64,000 nt of DNA from JACPYM01 sp031423495 (lineage in GTDB: Bacteria; Acidobacteriota; Blastocatellia; RBC074): contig JANPFP010000269.1 in assembly GCA_031423495.1 (NCBI GenBank), positions 1-64,000 on the forward strand. Reading direction: 5' to 3'. How positions within the stretch are numbered: the first letter of the stretch is position 1; each line of letters opens with the position of its first letter. The translations under genes and the position numbers were made by a program. Shown piece after piece: positions 51,332 to 59,254 of the stretch. A model generated the notes under the pieces. It did no database searches, was not told the DNA's origin, and saw only the letters and a program-made list of their open reading frames with translations.

Positions 51332-54300
51332 ATGAAAGTCCGCACGCTGGCAGTTTTGTTTCTAAGTATTTTTGTTTTCACTCTCACCACGGTTGCGCAA
51401 GTCAGCATCAACGGTTCTTTGCGCGGGCGCGTCAATGATCCGGGTAATGCGGCTATTGCCGGAGCCAAACTCACGCTGACCAATACGGCAACGGCGACGA
51501 CGCAAACCGCGACTACTGACGGCAGCGGCGATTATCAATTCGCCCGCGTCGCGCCGGGAACTTACAACTTGGCGATTGAGAAGGACGGCTTCAAACGCGC
51601 CCAACGCGAAAGCATCGTCATCGCGGTCAATGAAAATGCCATCGCGGATGTTGCGCTGTCAGTGGGCGCAATCAGCGAAACCGTCACCATCGAAGGCGGC
51701 ACAACCACTGTGCAATCGCAAAGTGTAGAACTTTCTGGCCTGGTCAGTGAACGCCGTGTCAAAGAACTGCCGCTCAACGGACGCAACTTTCAGAAATTGG
51801 TATTGCTTGCGCCGGGGGTCGGCGGCATCAGCGGTCCAACGACCAATAACCCCGCCATCAGTGGCGCGCGTCCTGTTCATAACACCTACACGATTGATGG
51901 GATGGGGTCGAACGATGAACGGCTGACGGTTGGCTTCGCCGGGCTTTCTAATGATTCTGGCACTGATCTCGGCGAGAGCGTGCCGAACATTATCTCGACC
52001 GAAGCGATTCAGGAATTTCGCATCATCACCACGAATGCCGATGCGACCTTTGGACGCAGCAGCGGCGGACAAATCAATATCGTCACCAAGTCAGGCAGTA
52101 ATGACTGGCACGGTTCAGCTTATGAATACTTGCGGAACGGGGCGTTGGATGCGCGCGATTTTTTCAACAACACCGGGCCGTTTCTGGATTCGCAAGGACG
52201 CGCGAAGACGCCACCATTCAAACAGAATCTGTTTGGCGCTACGTTCGGAGGACGCCTTGTGCCGGATCGACATTTCTTCTTTGGCAATTATGAAGGTTTG
52301 TTGCAACGGCGGCGTGAGCAATCGGCAGTGACGACCGCCGTGCCTAATGCTGATCTCATCCGGTTCGTGCCCGGTGATTTGGGCAAATACCTCAAAACCT
52401 ATTTCATAGATCGCGGCATCATTCCGGCTTCGGGCAACGCCGCAGGCATCTTTGCTCCTTTGCCTGCCGCCGATCGGACGGCGGCACTGAACGCGGGCTT
52501 TGCGGCGGCGTTCTTTGATGGCAATGCAACCAATGGCGAAGCGGGAACCGTGCAAATTAACAATGCTCCGCCGCGCAATATTGACCAGCATAATTTTCTC
52601 ATCCGCACCGATCACCAATTGACGGAAGCCCTGCAAGTCTCGGCGCGTTACGCCTTCGCGCAATCAAACACACTGGCGGGTGCTTCGGCGCTGGCGCTCA
52701 ATTTGCAGGAAGGGCAACGACGCTATCAATCAGCGACCGCGCAGGTGCTCTACACCATTTCGCCGCAACAGTTGTTAGAGGTGCGCGGCGGCTTTTTGCG
52801 CAATCGGTTCGAGCAGTTTGCGGTCGGCGGCCAAATTGATTCGCGGCTGACGGCGCTGGGGATTTCCTCAGAATATGGTTTGGCGCTTTCGGTCGGATCG
52901 TTGTTCAGCGCCAACGTCAACAGCGCTTTTATTGACAATCAGACCACGCCGCAAGGTTCAGTGATTCATACGTGGACGCGCGGTTCATTGACGTTGCGTT
53001 CGGGTGGCGATCTGCGCGCGTTGATGCTCAACGTCGCGAATATCAGTTCCGGCACGCCTGCATACACCTTTAACCCCGGCCCGGTCGGAGCCAACGGAAT
53101 TTTCGGACTGACACCGACCGCGACACAGACGACATCGTTGAGCGCGCGGCTTTCGGCTTATGGGCTAACCACTGGACCACGAACTCCGATGCGCGGCTAT
53201 CGTTCGTTGCAACACGAATACTTCACGCAAGGCGACTGGCGCATCCGGGGCAACGTGACGCTCAATCTGGGATTGCGCTACAGCCTCTTTGGCGTTTACG
53301 ACGAAGCGAATGGAACCATCGCCAATCTTTACGCCAACGGCTCATCTGCCGTGAGTGCATTCAGCCAGGGACGCGCGAGCAATGATGTCCGCCTGATTGG
53401 CGACGGACGCACGTTTTATCAGCCTGATTACAACAACCTGCAACCGCGGTTGGGAATTGCGTGGAATCTGGACGGGCGCGGGCGAACGGTTTTACGGGCT
53501 GGTTATGGCGTTTACTTTGATCGGCTCATTCAGCTTCAATTCACCGGCATCGTCACGAATGTGCCTTACGCGATTTCCAGCAACACCGCCAACGTGCCGT
53601 TTATTTTGGGAGCGAGTGTGCCGATCACGGCGGCAGCGAATCCCGCCATCACGCTGGTCAATCCGGCGTTGCGCAATCCGCGCACGCAACGTTGGAATTT
53701 CGCCGCCGAACAGTTGCTCGGTCAGAACACAACGGTGACGGTCGCGTATGTGGGCGCGCGCGGCGACAGCCTGTTCGGCCAAACACAAATCAACGGCTTT
53801 GGCGGTGTACCGCAGGCTTCGCGTCCTGACCCGCGCTTTTCTACGCAACAACTAATAGACAACCTCGGCGCATCGCGTTACCAGTCCTTGCAGGCGACGG
53901 CGAAACGCCGTCTCACACGCGGCGTAGATTTCACGGTCGCGTATACGTTCGCGCAATCCAGAGACACCACTTCACGCGAAGTGTTCGGCAACGTCCCAAC
54001 GTTAATCAATCAAGGGGCGAGCGCCGCGACGGGCTTTCAAGGCGGCGGCACACAGTTCGCGCCGCGCTCGTTGAACGTGGATTGGGGGCGGTCAGAGTTT
54101 GATGTGCGCCACAACCTGACGTTTAGCCACCTGCTTGAATTGCCCTTCGGCAAAGGCCGCAGGCTGCTGAGTGATGCGAACGGCTTCGTCAACGCAGTAA
54201 TCGGCGGCTGGTCGCTGACGGGACTGGCAATCATTCGCAGTGGTGAACCGTTCAACGTCACGCGCGGGATTGATTACAACGACGACGGCGACACGGGCGC

Positions 54301-54685
54301 AGATCGTCCGCAACTCATCAGCGGCAAGCTGAGCGACCTTTACGCACGCGGCTCGTTGGGGCGCACCCAGTTCCTGCTGCCGCAAACAGAAGCGTTGACG
54401 CGGCTCAGTACGCCCACGCAAGTGACGGACTTGTCATTGCCGATTGAGCGCAATGCTTTTCGCGCAGCGCGTATTGCGGCTTACGACCTCTCGCTCATCA
54501 AACAATTCCACCTGACCGAAACGCTGCGCCTGGGCTTTGAAGCGAATGCTTTCAATCTCTTCAACCGGGCAAATTTTTCCGCCCCTAATGGCAACCTGAG
54601 CAGCGCATTGTTCGGACGCATCACCAGCACGCGCGCGGGAACCAATCCGCGTCAGATTCAGTTCGGACTCAAGTTGGCATTCTGA
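51332..54685 (+). CDS. TonB-dependent receptor with carboxypeptidase-like N-terminal domain
   Basis: 1117 residues from ATG 51332, which follows GAAGGAG; an upstream Met at 51314 spoils the signal peptide. Residues 1-22 are a signal peptide. A carboxypeptidase-regulatory-like sandwich (about 25-105) is followed by a plug-like region (about 125-255, with LPLNGRNFQKL, TYTIDGMGSNDE and INIVTKSGSNDWHGSAYEY), then a long outer-membrane beta-barrel ending in the aromatic residue F (GLKLAF). This is the Oar-like receptor type abundant in Acidobacteriota. The SBP, permease and ATPase genes follow with spacings of 1, 11 and -4 bases, so the receptor probably imports the same iron or metal chelate. I saw no cobalamin-box upstream, which argues mildly against vitamin B12. 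Confidence 0.9.
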   Translation: MKVRTLAVLFLSIFVFTLTTVAQVSINGSLRGRVNDPGNAAIAGAKLTLTNTATATTQTATTDGSGDYQFARVAPGTYNLAIEKDGFKRAQRESIVIAVNENAIADVALSVGAISETVTIEGGTTTVQSQSVELSGLVSERRVKELPLNGRNFQKLVLLAPGVGGISGPTTNNPAISGARPVHNTYTIDGMGSNDERLTVGFAGLSNDSGTDLGESVPNIISTEAIQEFRIITTNADATFGRSSGGQINIVTKSGSNDWHGSAYEYLRNGALDARDFFNNTGPFLDSQGRAKTPPFKQNLFGATFGGRLVPDRHFFFGNYEGLLQRRREQSAVTTAVPNADLIRFVPGDLGKYLKTYFIDRGIIPASGNAAGIFAPLPAADRTAALNAGFAAAFFDGNATNGEAGTVQINNAPPRNIDQHNFLIRTDHQLTEALQVSARYAFAQSNTLAGASALALNLQEGQRRYQSATAQVLYTISPQQLLEVRGGFLRNRFEQFAVGGQIDSRLTALGISSEYGLALSVGSLFSANVNSAFIDNQTTPQGSVIHTWTRGSLTLRSGGDLRALMLNVANISSGTPAYTFNPGPVGANGIFGLTPTATQTTSLSARLSAYGLTTGPRTPMRGYRSLQHEYFTQGDWRIRGNVTLNLGLRYSLFGVYDEANGTIANLYANGSSAVSAFSQGRASNDVRLIGDGRTFYQPDYNNLQPRLGIAWNLDGRGRTVLRAGYGVYFDRLIQLQFTGIVTNVPYAISSNTANVPFILGASVPITAAANPAITLVNPALRNPRTQRWNFAAEQLLGQNTTVTVAYVGARGDSLFGQTQINGFGGVPQASRPDPRFSTQQLIDNLGASRYQSLQATAKRRLTRGVDFTVAYTFAQSRDTTSREVFGNVPTLINQGASAATGFQGGGTQFAPRSLNVDWGRSEFDVRHNLTFSHLLELPFGKGRRLLSDANGFVNAVIGGWSLTGLAIIRSGEPFNVTRGIDYNDDGDTGADRPQLISGKLSDLYARGSLGRTQFLLPQTEALTRLSTPTQVTDLSLPIERNAFRAARIAAYDLSLIKQFHLTETLRLGFEANAFNLFNRANFSAPNGNLSSALFGRITSTRAGTNPRQIQFGLKLAF

Positions 54686-54686
54686 T

Positions 54687-55910
54687 ATGAAGCAAAACTT
54701 GTTCAGTCTAATTATTGCGTTCGTCGCGGTGACAGGTGGTTGCTCTTACAAGTCACCACCTGTTACCGCTTCAACCAAGATGGTCAATGCGTCCACACTT
54801 ACCGCTAATGTATTGGACGGGCGTGTAGACGCTTACGATGCTGCGCGAGATTACTTTCCTGACAAGATTACCTTTCGTCACGCCACGCAAATCAAGCTGG
54901 AATATCGCGGGCACTACAAGCTCGTCACGTTCTCGCCGAATGTGAACGGCGATGTGATTCGCTATGTGCTGGTGCAACGCGGCACACCCGTGCCTGACCT
55001 GCCTGAAATTCATCATCCCCTGACGCATGTTTTTGAAGTTCCGATTGAACGCGTTTCGCTCGGCACGATGCGCTATGGCGGCGCGGCGGATTTGCTCGGC
55101 GTGCAGGATCGCCTGAGTCTCGTGAGCGGGCTTCGTTCGATCACGACGCCTTCGATTCTGGCAAACATCAAGGCGGGCAAAACGTCTGAAGCCTACTCGA
55201 CTGAGATGCAACTGGACCTGAACATTGACGCGACGATGGGCTATTACAGCAGTCGCGGCGAAGCGCTGGCGATGCTGAAAGACCGCGAACTCGGCCTCAA
55301 TCGCGTCGGCATGGCGGAACATCTGGAACCGACGCCGCTGGCGAGAAGCGAATGGCTGAAATTCTTCGCGCTTTTCTTCAACCGCGAAAAGAGCGCCAAC
55401 GAAAAGTTCGACGAGATCAAGCGCAGTTATAACGAAACGCGCGCCAAAGTACAGGAGAAGCTGGCGCACGTCAGCTACCGCCCGAAAGTGCTGGTCAATT
55501 ATCGCAGCGGCGGAAGCTGGCAGGTCTACGGCGGGCTGAACGCCTTTGCCAAACTGATTGAAGACGCGGGCGGCGATTACCTTTTCAAAGATTTGCTTCA
55601 CCGCCACAGCCTCTACGCCATGCCGTTTGAATACGTCTACGACAAAGGCACAGAAGCGGATGTCTGGATTGTCGGGCCGGATTTATCTTCGCAATTCGCC
55701 GACGGCAAGCCGCGCTTTGACGAACGCTTGAAGAAGCTGAAGGCGTCACACAATTTCTTCGTCAGCTACAACCCGACGCAAGAGAAACGGAATCCCTGGT
55801 GGGATCAGGCGTTGATTCAACCGCACATCGAATTGCTGGATTACGTGAAAGCGATTCACCCGGAGCTTGTGCCAGAACATGAAATGAAGCTGCTGCGGCA
55901 GATCAAATAA
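54687..55910 (+). CDS. ABC transporter substrate-binding lipoprotein (metal-chelate type)
   Basis: 407 residues. The N-terminus is a lipoprotein signal peptide with lipobox V-T-G-G-C (Cys19), so it is anchored in the periplasm. The body matches the TroA/FecB-like two-lobe fold: THVFEVPIERVSLGTMRYGGAADLLGVQDRL as strand-helix start (about 112-142), the long helix NREKSANEKFDEIKRSYNE joining the lobes, and VLVNYRSGGSWQVYGGLNAF with GGDY in the second lobe. It starts one base after the TonB-receptor stop. It most resembles iron-chelate binders found beside TonB receptors. Ligand identity (siderophore or haem) is not resolved. Confidence 0.85.
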   Translation: MKQNLFSLIIAFVAVTGGCSYKSPPVTASTKMVNASTLTANVLDGRVDAYDAARDYFPDKITFRHATQIKLEYRGHYKLVTFSPNVNGDVIRYVLVQRGTPVPDLPEIHHPLTHVFEVPIERVSLGTMRYGGAADLLGVQDRLSLVSGLRSITTPSILANIKAGKTSEAYSTEMQLDLNIDATMGYYSSRGEALAMLKDRELGLNRVGMAEHLEPTPLARSEWLKFFALFFNREKSANEKFDEIKRSYNETRAKVQEKLAHVSYRPKVLVNYRSGGSWQVYGGLNAFAKLIEDAGGDYLFKDLLHRHSLYAMPFEYVYDKGTEADVWIVGPDLSSQFADGKPRFDERLKKLKASHNFFVSYNPTQEKRNPWWDQALIQPHIELLDYVKAIHPELVPEHEMKLLRQIK

Positions 55911-55921
55911 GCAAAAAAGCT

Positions 55922-57010
55922 ATGGCAGAATCTGCAATCAAAATTTCCCCCCTCGCAAAAACCAATGTGCCGCGTCTGGGATCACGCAAATTAGCATTCG
56001 TATTCCTGCTCGCCGGAGTCGTCGCCTTCTTTCTCGCCGAACTGACCATCGGCGTGGTCAAAATCCCACTCGCGCAAATCGTCGCCGCGTTATTCGGCGG
56101 ACAGGCCGCGCGCGAAACCTGGACGCGCATCGTGATTGATTTGCGCTTGCCACGCGCGTTGACGGCGTTGTTTGCTGGCGGGGCGTTGGGCGCAAGCGGG
56201 TTGATGATGCAAACGCTCTTTCGCAACCCGCTGGCAAGTCCGTGGACATTGGGCATGGCAGCAGGCTCGGCGCTTGGCGTAGCGTTTCTCGTCGTCATTG
56301 CAGGCGCGACCAGCGCGACGGCGTTTTTGCGTTTTAATGCGCTGGGCGATTTGAGTCTGGCCGCAGCGGCGGCGCTCGGTTGCGTGTTGACGATGGCGGC
56401 GATTCTGGCGGTGTCCAAACGGGTCAGCACGGTTACGCTGCTGATTGTCGGACTGATGACACATTACTTCATCGAAGGCGTCGTCAGCGTCTTGCTGCAC
56501 CTGACCGACGAAACACAGGTGCGCGTCTATGCGGGCTGGAACGACGGCAGCTTTTCCAACGTGACGTGGGCGCAGATGAAAATCATGGTGCCGATTGTCA
56601 GCGTTGGCTTGGTGATTTCGTTGTCGCTCGTCAAGCCACTCAATGCGTTGTTGCTCGGCGAAGGTTACGCCCGCACGCTTGGCTTGACCGTTGGCAAAGC
56701 GCGACTGTGGGCGTTTGCGGCAACGGCTGCGCTGGCAGGAGTCGTCACGGCCTATTGCGGCCCAGTCGTCTTCCTAGGCGTAGCGATTCCGCATCTGGCG
56801 CGTGGGCTTTTCAATAATTCCGATCACCGCGTATTGATGCCTGCGTCAATTTTGATCGGTGCGATGTTAGGACTGGCGGCGGACTTGGTGACGCATTTGG
56901 ATTGGGGCTTTCACGTCTTTCACCTGAACACGGTCAATGCGCTGATCGGCGCGCCGGTTGTGCTGTGGGTAATTTTGCGAAGAAAAAATTCGAGGAGCCT
57001 TGAACTATGA
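55922..57010 (+). CDS. FecCD-family ABC transporter permease
   Basis: 362 residues with about nine to ten hydrophobic helices. Family signatures are present: RLPRALTALFAGGALGASGLMMQTLFRNPLASPWTLG (split here over about residues 73-110), LLLGEGYARTLGLTVGK (about 245-261), and YCGPVVFLGVAIPHLARGL, then DHRVLMPAS, near the end. The permease pairs with the ATPase encoded downstream, whose ATG overlaps its stop by 4 bases (ATGA). It moves an iron or cobalt chelate delivered by the lipoprotein of 54687-55910. Confidence 0.92.
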   Translation: MAESAIKISPLAKTNVPRLGSRKLAFVFLLAGVVAFFLAELTIGVVKIPLAQIVAALFGGQAARETWTRIVIDLRLPRALTALFAGGALGASGLMMQTLFRNPLASPWTLGMAAGSALGVAFLVVIAGATSATAFLRFNALGDLSLAAAAALGCVLTMAAILAVSKRVSTVTLLIVGLMTHYFIEGVVSVLLHLTDETQVRVYAGWNDGSFSNVTWAQMKIMVPIVSVGLVISLSLVKPLNALLLGEGYARTLGLTVGKARLWAFAATAALAGVVTAYCGPVVFLGVAIPHLARGLFNNSDHRVLMPASILIGAMLGLAADLVTHLDWGFHVFHLNTVNALIGAPVVLWVILRRKNSRSLEL

Positions 57011-58041
57011 CCGCCACTGCTGAGGCAAAAACCAAAGCCGCCGCGATTGAATTGTTAAATCTCACGATTGGTTACAAACCTTCGCGGAAAGAAACTAAAG
57101 TTGTGTCAGAAAACTTGAACGCCACGTTGCGCGCGGGCGAATTGGTTTGTTTGTTGGGGCCGAATGGCGCGGGCAAATCTACGTTGATGCGGACGATGGC
57201 GGGAATGCAAAAACCGCTCAGCGGCAGGGTCGAACTGAGCGGCGTCAATATCCACGATTTACCTGCCCGCGAACTGGCGAAAAAGCTCAGTGTTGTGCTG
57301 ACGGAACGCATCAGCATCGGCGCGATGACCGCGTATTCATTGGTCGCGCTTGGTCGTTACCCGCATACCAACTGGGCGGGAACACTCAGCGACAAAGACC
57401 ACGAAGTTATTCAATGGTCGCTGCAAACGACGGGTGCGAGCGAATTTGCCAATCGGCAAATCGGTGAACTCAGCGATGGCGAACGGCAGCGCGTGATGGT
57501 CGCCCGCGCGCTGGCACAAGAACCGCAATTGATGATTCTGGACGAAATCACTGCGTTCCTCGACCTGCCTCGCCGCGTCGAAATCATGCAGATGCTGCGT
57601 GAACTGGCACGCACGACGAACAAAGCAATCCTGCTTTCGACGCACGATCTCGATTTGGCCTTGCGCAGCGCCGATGTCATCTGGCTGTTGCCGAAAGGCG
57701 GTGATATGAAAATTGGAGCGCCGGAAGATTTAGTGCTGAACGGCGCGTTCGCCGACGCCTTTGCCAGTGAAGGCATTCAGTTCGACACGGAACTGGGCGC
57801 GTTTCGCGTGGCGCAACCGCAAGGCCCGGAAATCGCTCTCAACGGCACAGGCGAAGCCGCGCTTTGGACGCGGCGCGCGCTCGAACGTCAGGGCTTTCGG
57901 GTCACTGACGGCGCAACCCTCAACGTGACGCGCGTTGAAGTGATGGTCGGCAATTCGCCTGCGTGGCAACTGACGACTTCGGCAGGCACGCAGCGTTGCT
58001 CCACGTTGCAGGAATTGCTGGCGCGGCTGGCGCAGTCATAA
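57007..58041 (+). CDS. FecE/HmuV-like ABC transporter ATP-binding protein with C-terminal extension
   Basis: 344 residues. Walker A is GPNGAGKST (51-59, K57), the signature is LSDGERQR (155-162), Walker B is LMILDE (175-180, with catalytic E180), and the H-loop is His213. Family members usually end near residue 255. Here about 90 extra residues follow, from the EGIQFDTELGAF segment on, with VRVEVMVGN-like beta/alpha character and no family I can name. The gene overlaps the permease gene by 4 bases, and the transporter is completed by the SBP and TonB receptor upstream. Confidence 0.92.
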   Translation: MTATAEAKTKAAAIELLNLTIGYKPSRKETKVVSENLNATLRAGELVCLLGPNGAGKSTLMRTMAGMQKPLSGRVELSGVNIHDLPARELAKKLSVVLTERISIGAMTAYSLVALGRYPHTNWAGTLSDKDHEVIQWSLQTTGASEFANRQIGELSDGERQRVMVARALAQEPQLMILDEITAFLDLPRRVEIMQMLRELARTTNKAILLSTHDLDLALRSADVIWLLPKGGDMKIGAPEDLVLNGAFADAFASEGIQFDTELGAFRVAQPQGPEIALNGTGEAALWTRRALERQGFRVTDGATLNVTRVEVMVGNSPAWQLTTSAGTQRCSTLQELLARLAQS

Positions 58042-58191
58042 ATCAGCCCCGATTTTCACCGCACTCAATCGCACGCATGCCCGTTGAAATAGCTAGTGTT
58101 CTCTCAAGGGACGATTCGTCTATTCGCAACAATTGTGCGGCGCAGCGGGCAGCCGATGGCTACGTAGCGGGTTTTGAGACAAGATGGATCT

Positions 58192-58599
58192 ATGAACAAC
58201 CACAATGGCAATGGAACCAAACCCGAAGCGCGCAACGTGCTGGGCGGCAAGCTCGCAACCTGCTGCACCGATCCAATGACGGGCTTTCATCGCAACGGCA
58301 AATGCGAGACGGGGCCGCAGGACGCAGGCATACACGTCGTCTGCGCGCGCGTCACACAGGAGTTTTTGGAATTCAGCCGCGCGCAGGGCAACGATCTGAT
58401 GTCGCCCAACCTCGCCTTTGGCTTTCCCGGACTGAAGTCTGGCGATGGCTGGTGTCTATGCGCCGCGCGCTGGAAAGAGGCTTTTGACGCGGGTGTCGCG
58501 CCGCCGGTCAGGCTAGTCGCCACACACGAAGCTACGCTGCGTTATGTCGCACTGGAAGAGCTGATGGCGCACGCGCTCGACGCAGACGAAAAAGCATGA
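58192..58599 (+). CDS. DUF2237 family protein
   Basis: 135 residues from ATG 58192; an upstream Met at 58174 would add six residues. The whole protein matches DUF2237: NVLGGKLATCCTDPMTGFHRNGKC, then GPQDAGIHVVCARVT, EFLEFSRAQGNDL, FGFPGLKSGDGWCLCAARW, and ATHEATLRYV. The conserved cysteines C29, C30, C43, C56 and the WCLC pair are retained. The function of the family is unknown. The gene follows the ABC transporter by 150 bases, in which I see no other gene. Its 3' end overlaps the open frame of the truncated minus-strand PQQ-type relic. Confidence 0.92.
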   Translation: MNNHNGNGTKPEARNVLGGKLATCCTDPMTGFHRNGKCETGPQDAGIHVVCARVTQEFLEFSRAQGNDLMSPNLAFGFPGLKSGDGWCLCAARWKEAFDAGVAPPVRLVATHEATLRYVALEELMAHALDADEKA

Positions 58600-59154
58600 A
58601 GACCGTAATTCATCCCGCGCATCCCCGCATTGAAACAGACTGCCTAAGCCGTGCGGGCCTTTGACAGCGCCATATTCTTTAATGATTTGGCGTTCCCATT
58701 GCGGCTTGCCGTGATGGTCGAAGGCATACAAGTTGCCTGTTTCAAAAAAGACGTAAATGCGTTTGTCATCAATCACCGGCGTCGGCGCGGCTTGGCTGAC
58801 ACGGTCTCCGACTTTGACTTTTTCAGAGGTTGCCACCGTCTTGCGCCATAACTCGCGGCCTGATTTCAGGTCATAACAAAGCACGTAAGCCTGTTCCTTG
58901 TTCGGGCCGTCAATGGCTGTGATGAACACACGATTGCGCCAGATGACAGGCGAAGATTGTCCGTAACCCGGCAACTTGATATCCCAAGCTTTGTTTTTGG
59001 TGTCTGACCATTCGAGTGGCAATTTTTTCGCGGTGGTTTGGCTGTCTCCGTTGCCGCGAAAGCCTGACCAGTTTTTGGCGTCGTTGGCGAAGGCAGTGAG
59101 CGTCGCGCAAAGGCAAAGCGCCAGCCAGCTAAGGCGGATAGATGATTTATTCAT
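58513..59154 (-). pseudogene. 3'-truncated PQQ-like beta-propeller protein
   Basis: The frame starts at ATG 59154 with a signal peptide (MNKSSIRLSWLALCLCATLT) and reads the first blades of a PQQ-binding-like propeller: WSGFRGNGDS, SPVIWRNRVFITA, DLKSGRELWR, TPVIDDKRIYVFFETGNLYAFD. Homology ends at KGPHGLGS near 58639; the family normally continues with SP and about 230 more residues. The open frame runs on into the antisense of the DUF2237 gene to 58513 with a non-homologous tail. This marks a deletion or rearrangement junction at about 58600-58640. Confidence 0.72.
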
Positions 59155-59183
59155 AGGGTTGGTGTGAAAAGAAAAACACAAGA

Positions 59184-59218
59184 ACCACGGGGCAGACACA
59201 GAAAGCCCGCCCCGTGGT
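59184..59218 (-). terminator. Rho-independent-type terminator of the minus-strand TonB receptor
   Basis: Arms ACCACGGGGC (59184-59193) and GCCCCGTGGT (59209-59218) are perfect, with a 15-nt loop. Read on the minus strand, the stem is followed by TTCTTGTGTTTTTC, a T-rich tail. It lies 37 bases past the stop of the receptor gene 59255-62230. The arm sequence resembles the CACGGGG words of the repeat at 41574-41675. Confidence 0.6.
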
Positions 59219-59254
59219 GGTTGATTGAAACCGCTCGTGGTGTGAACAACGATT

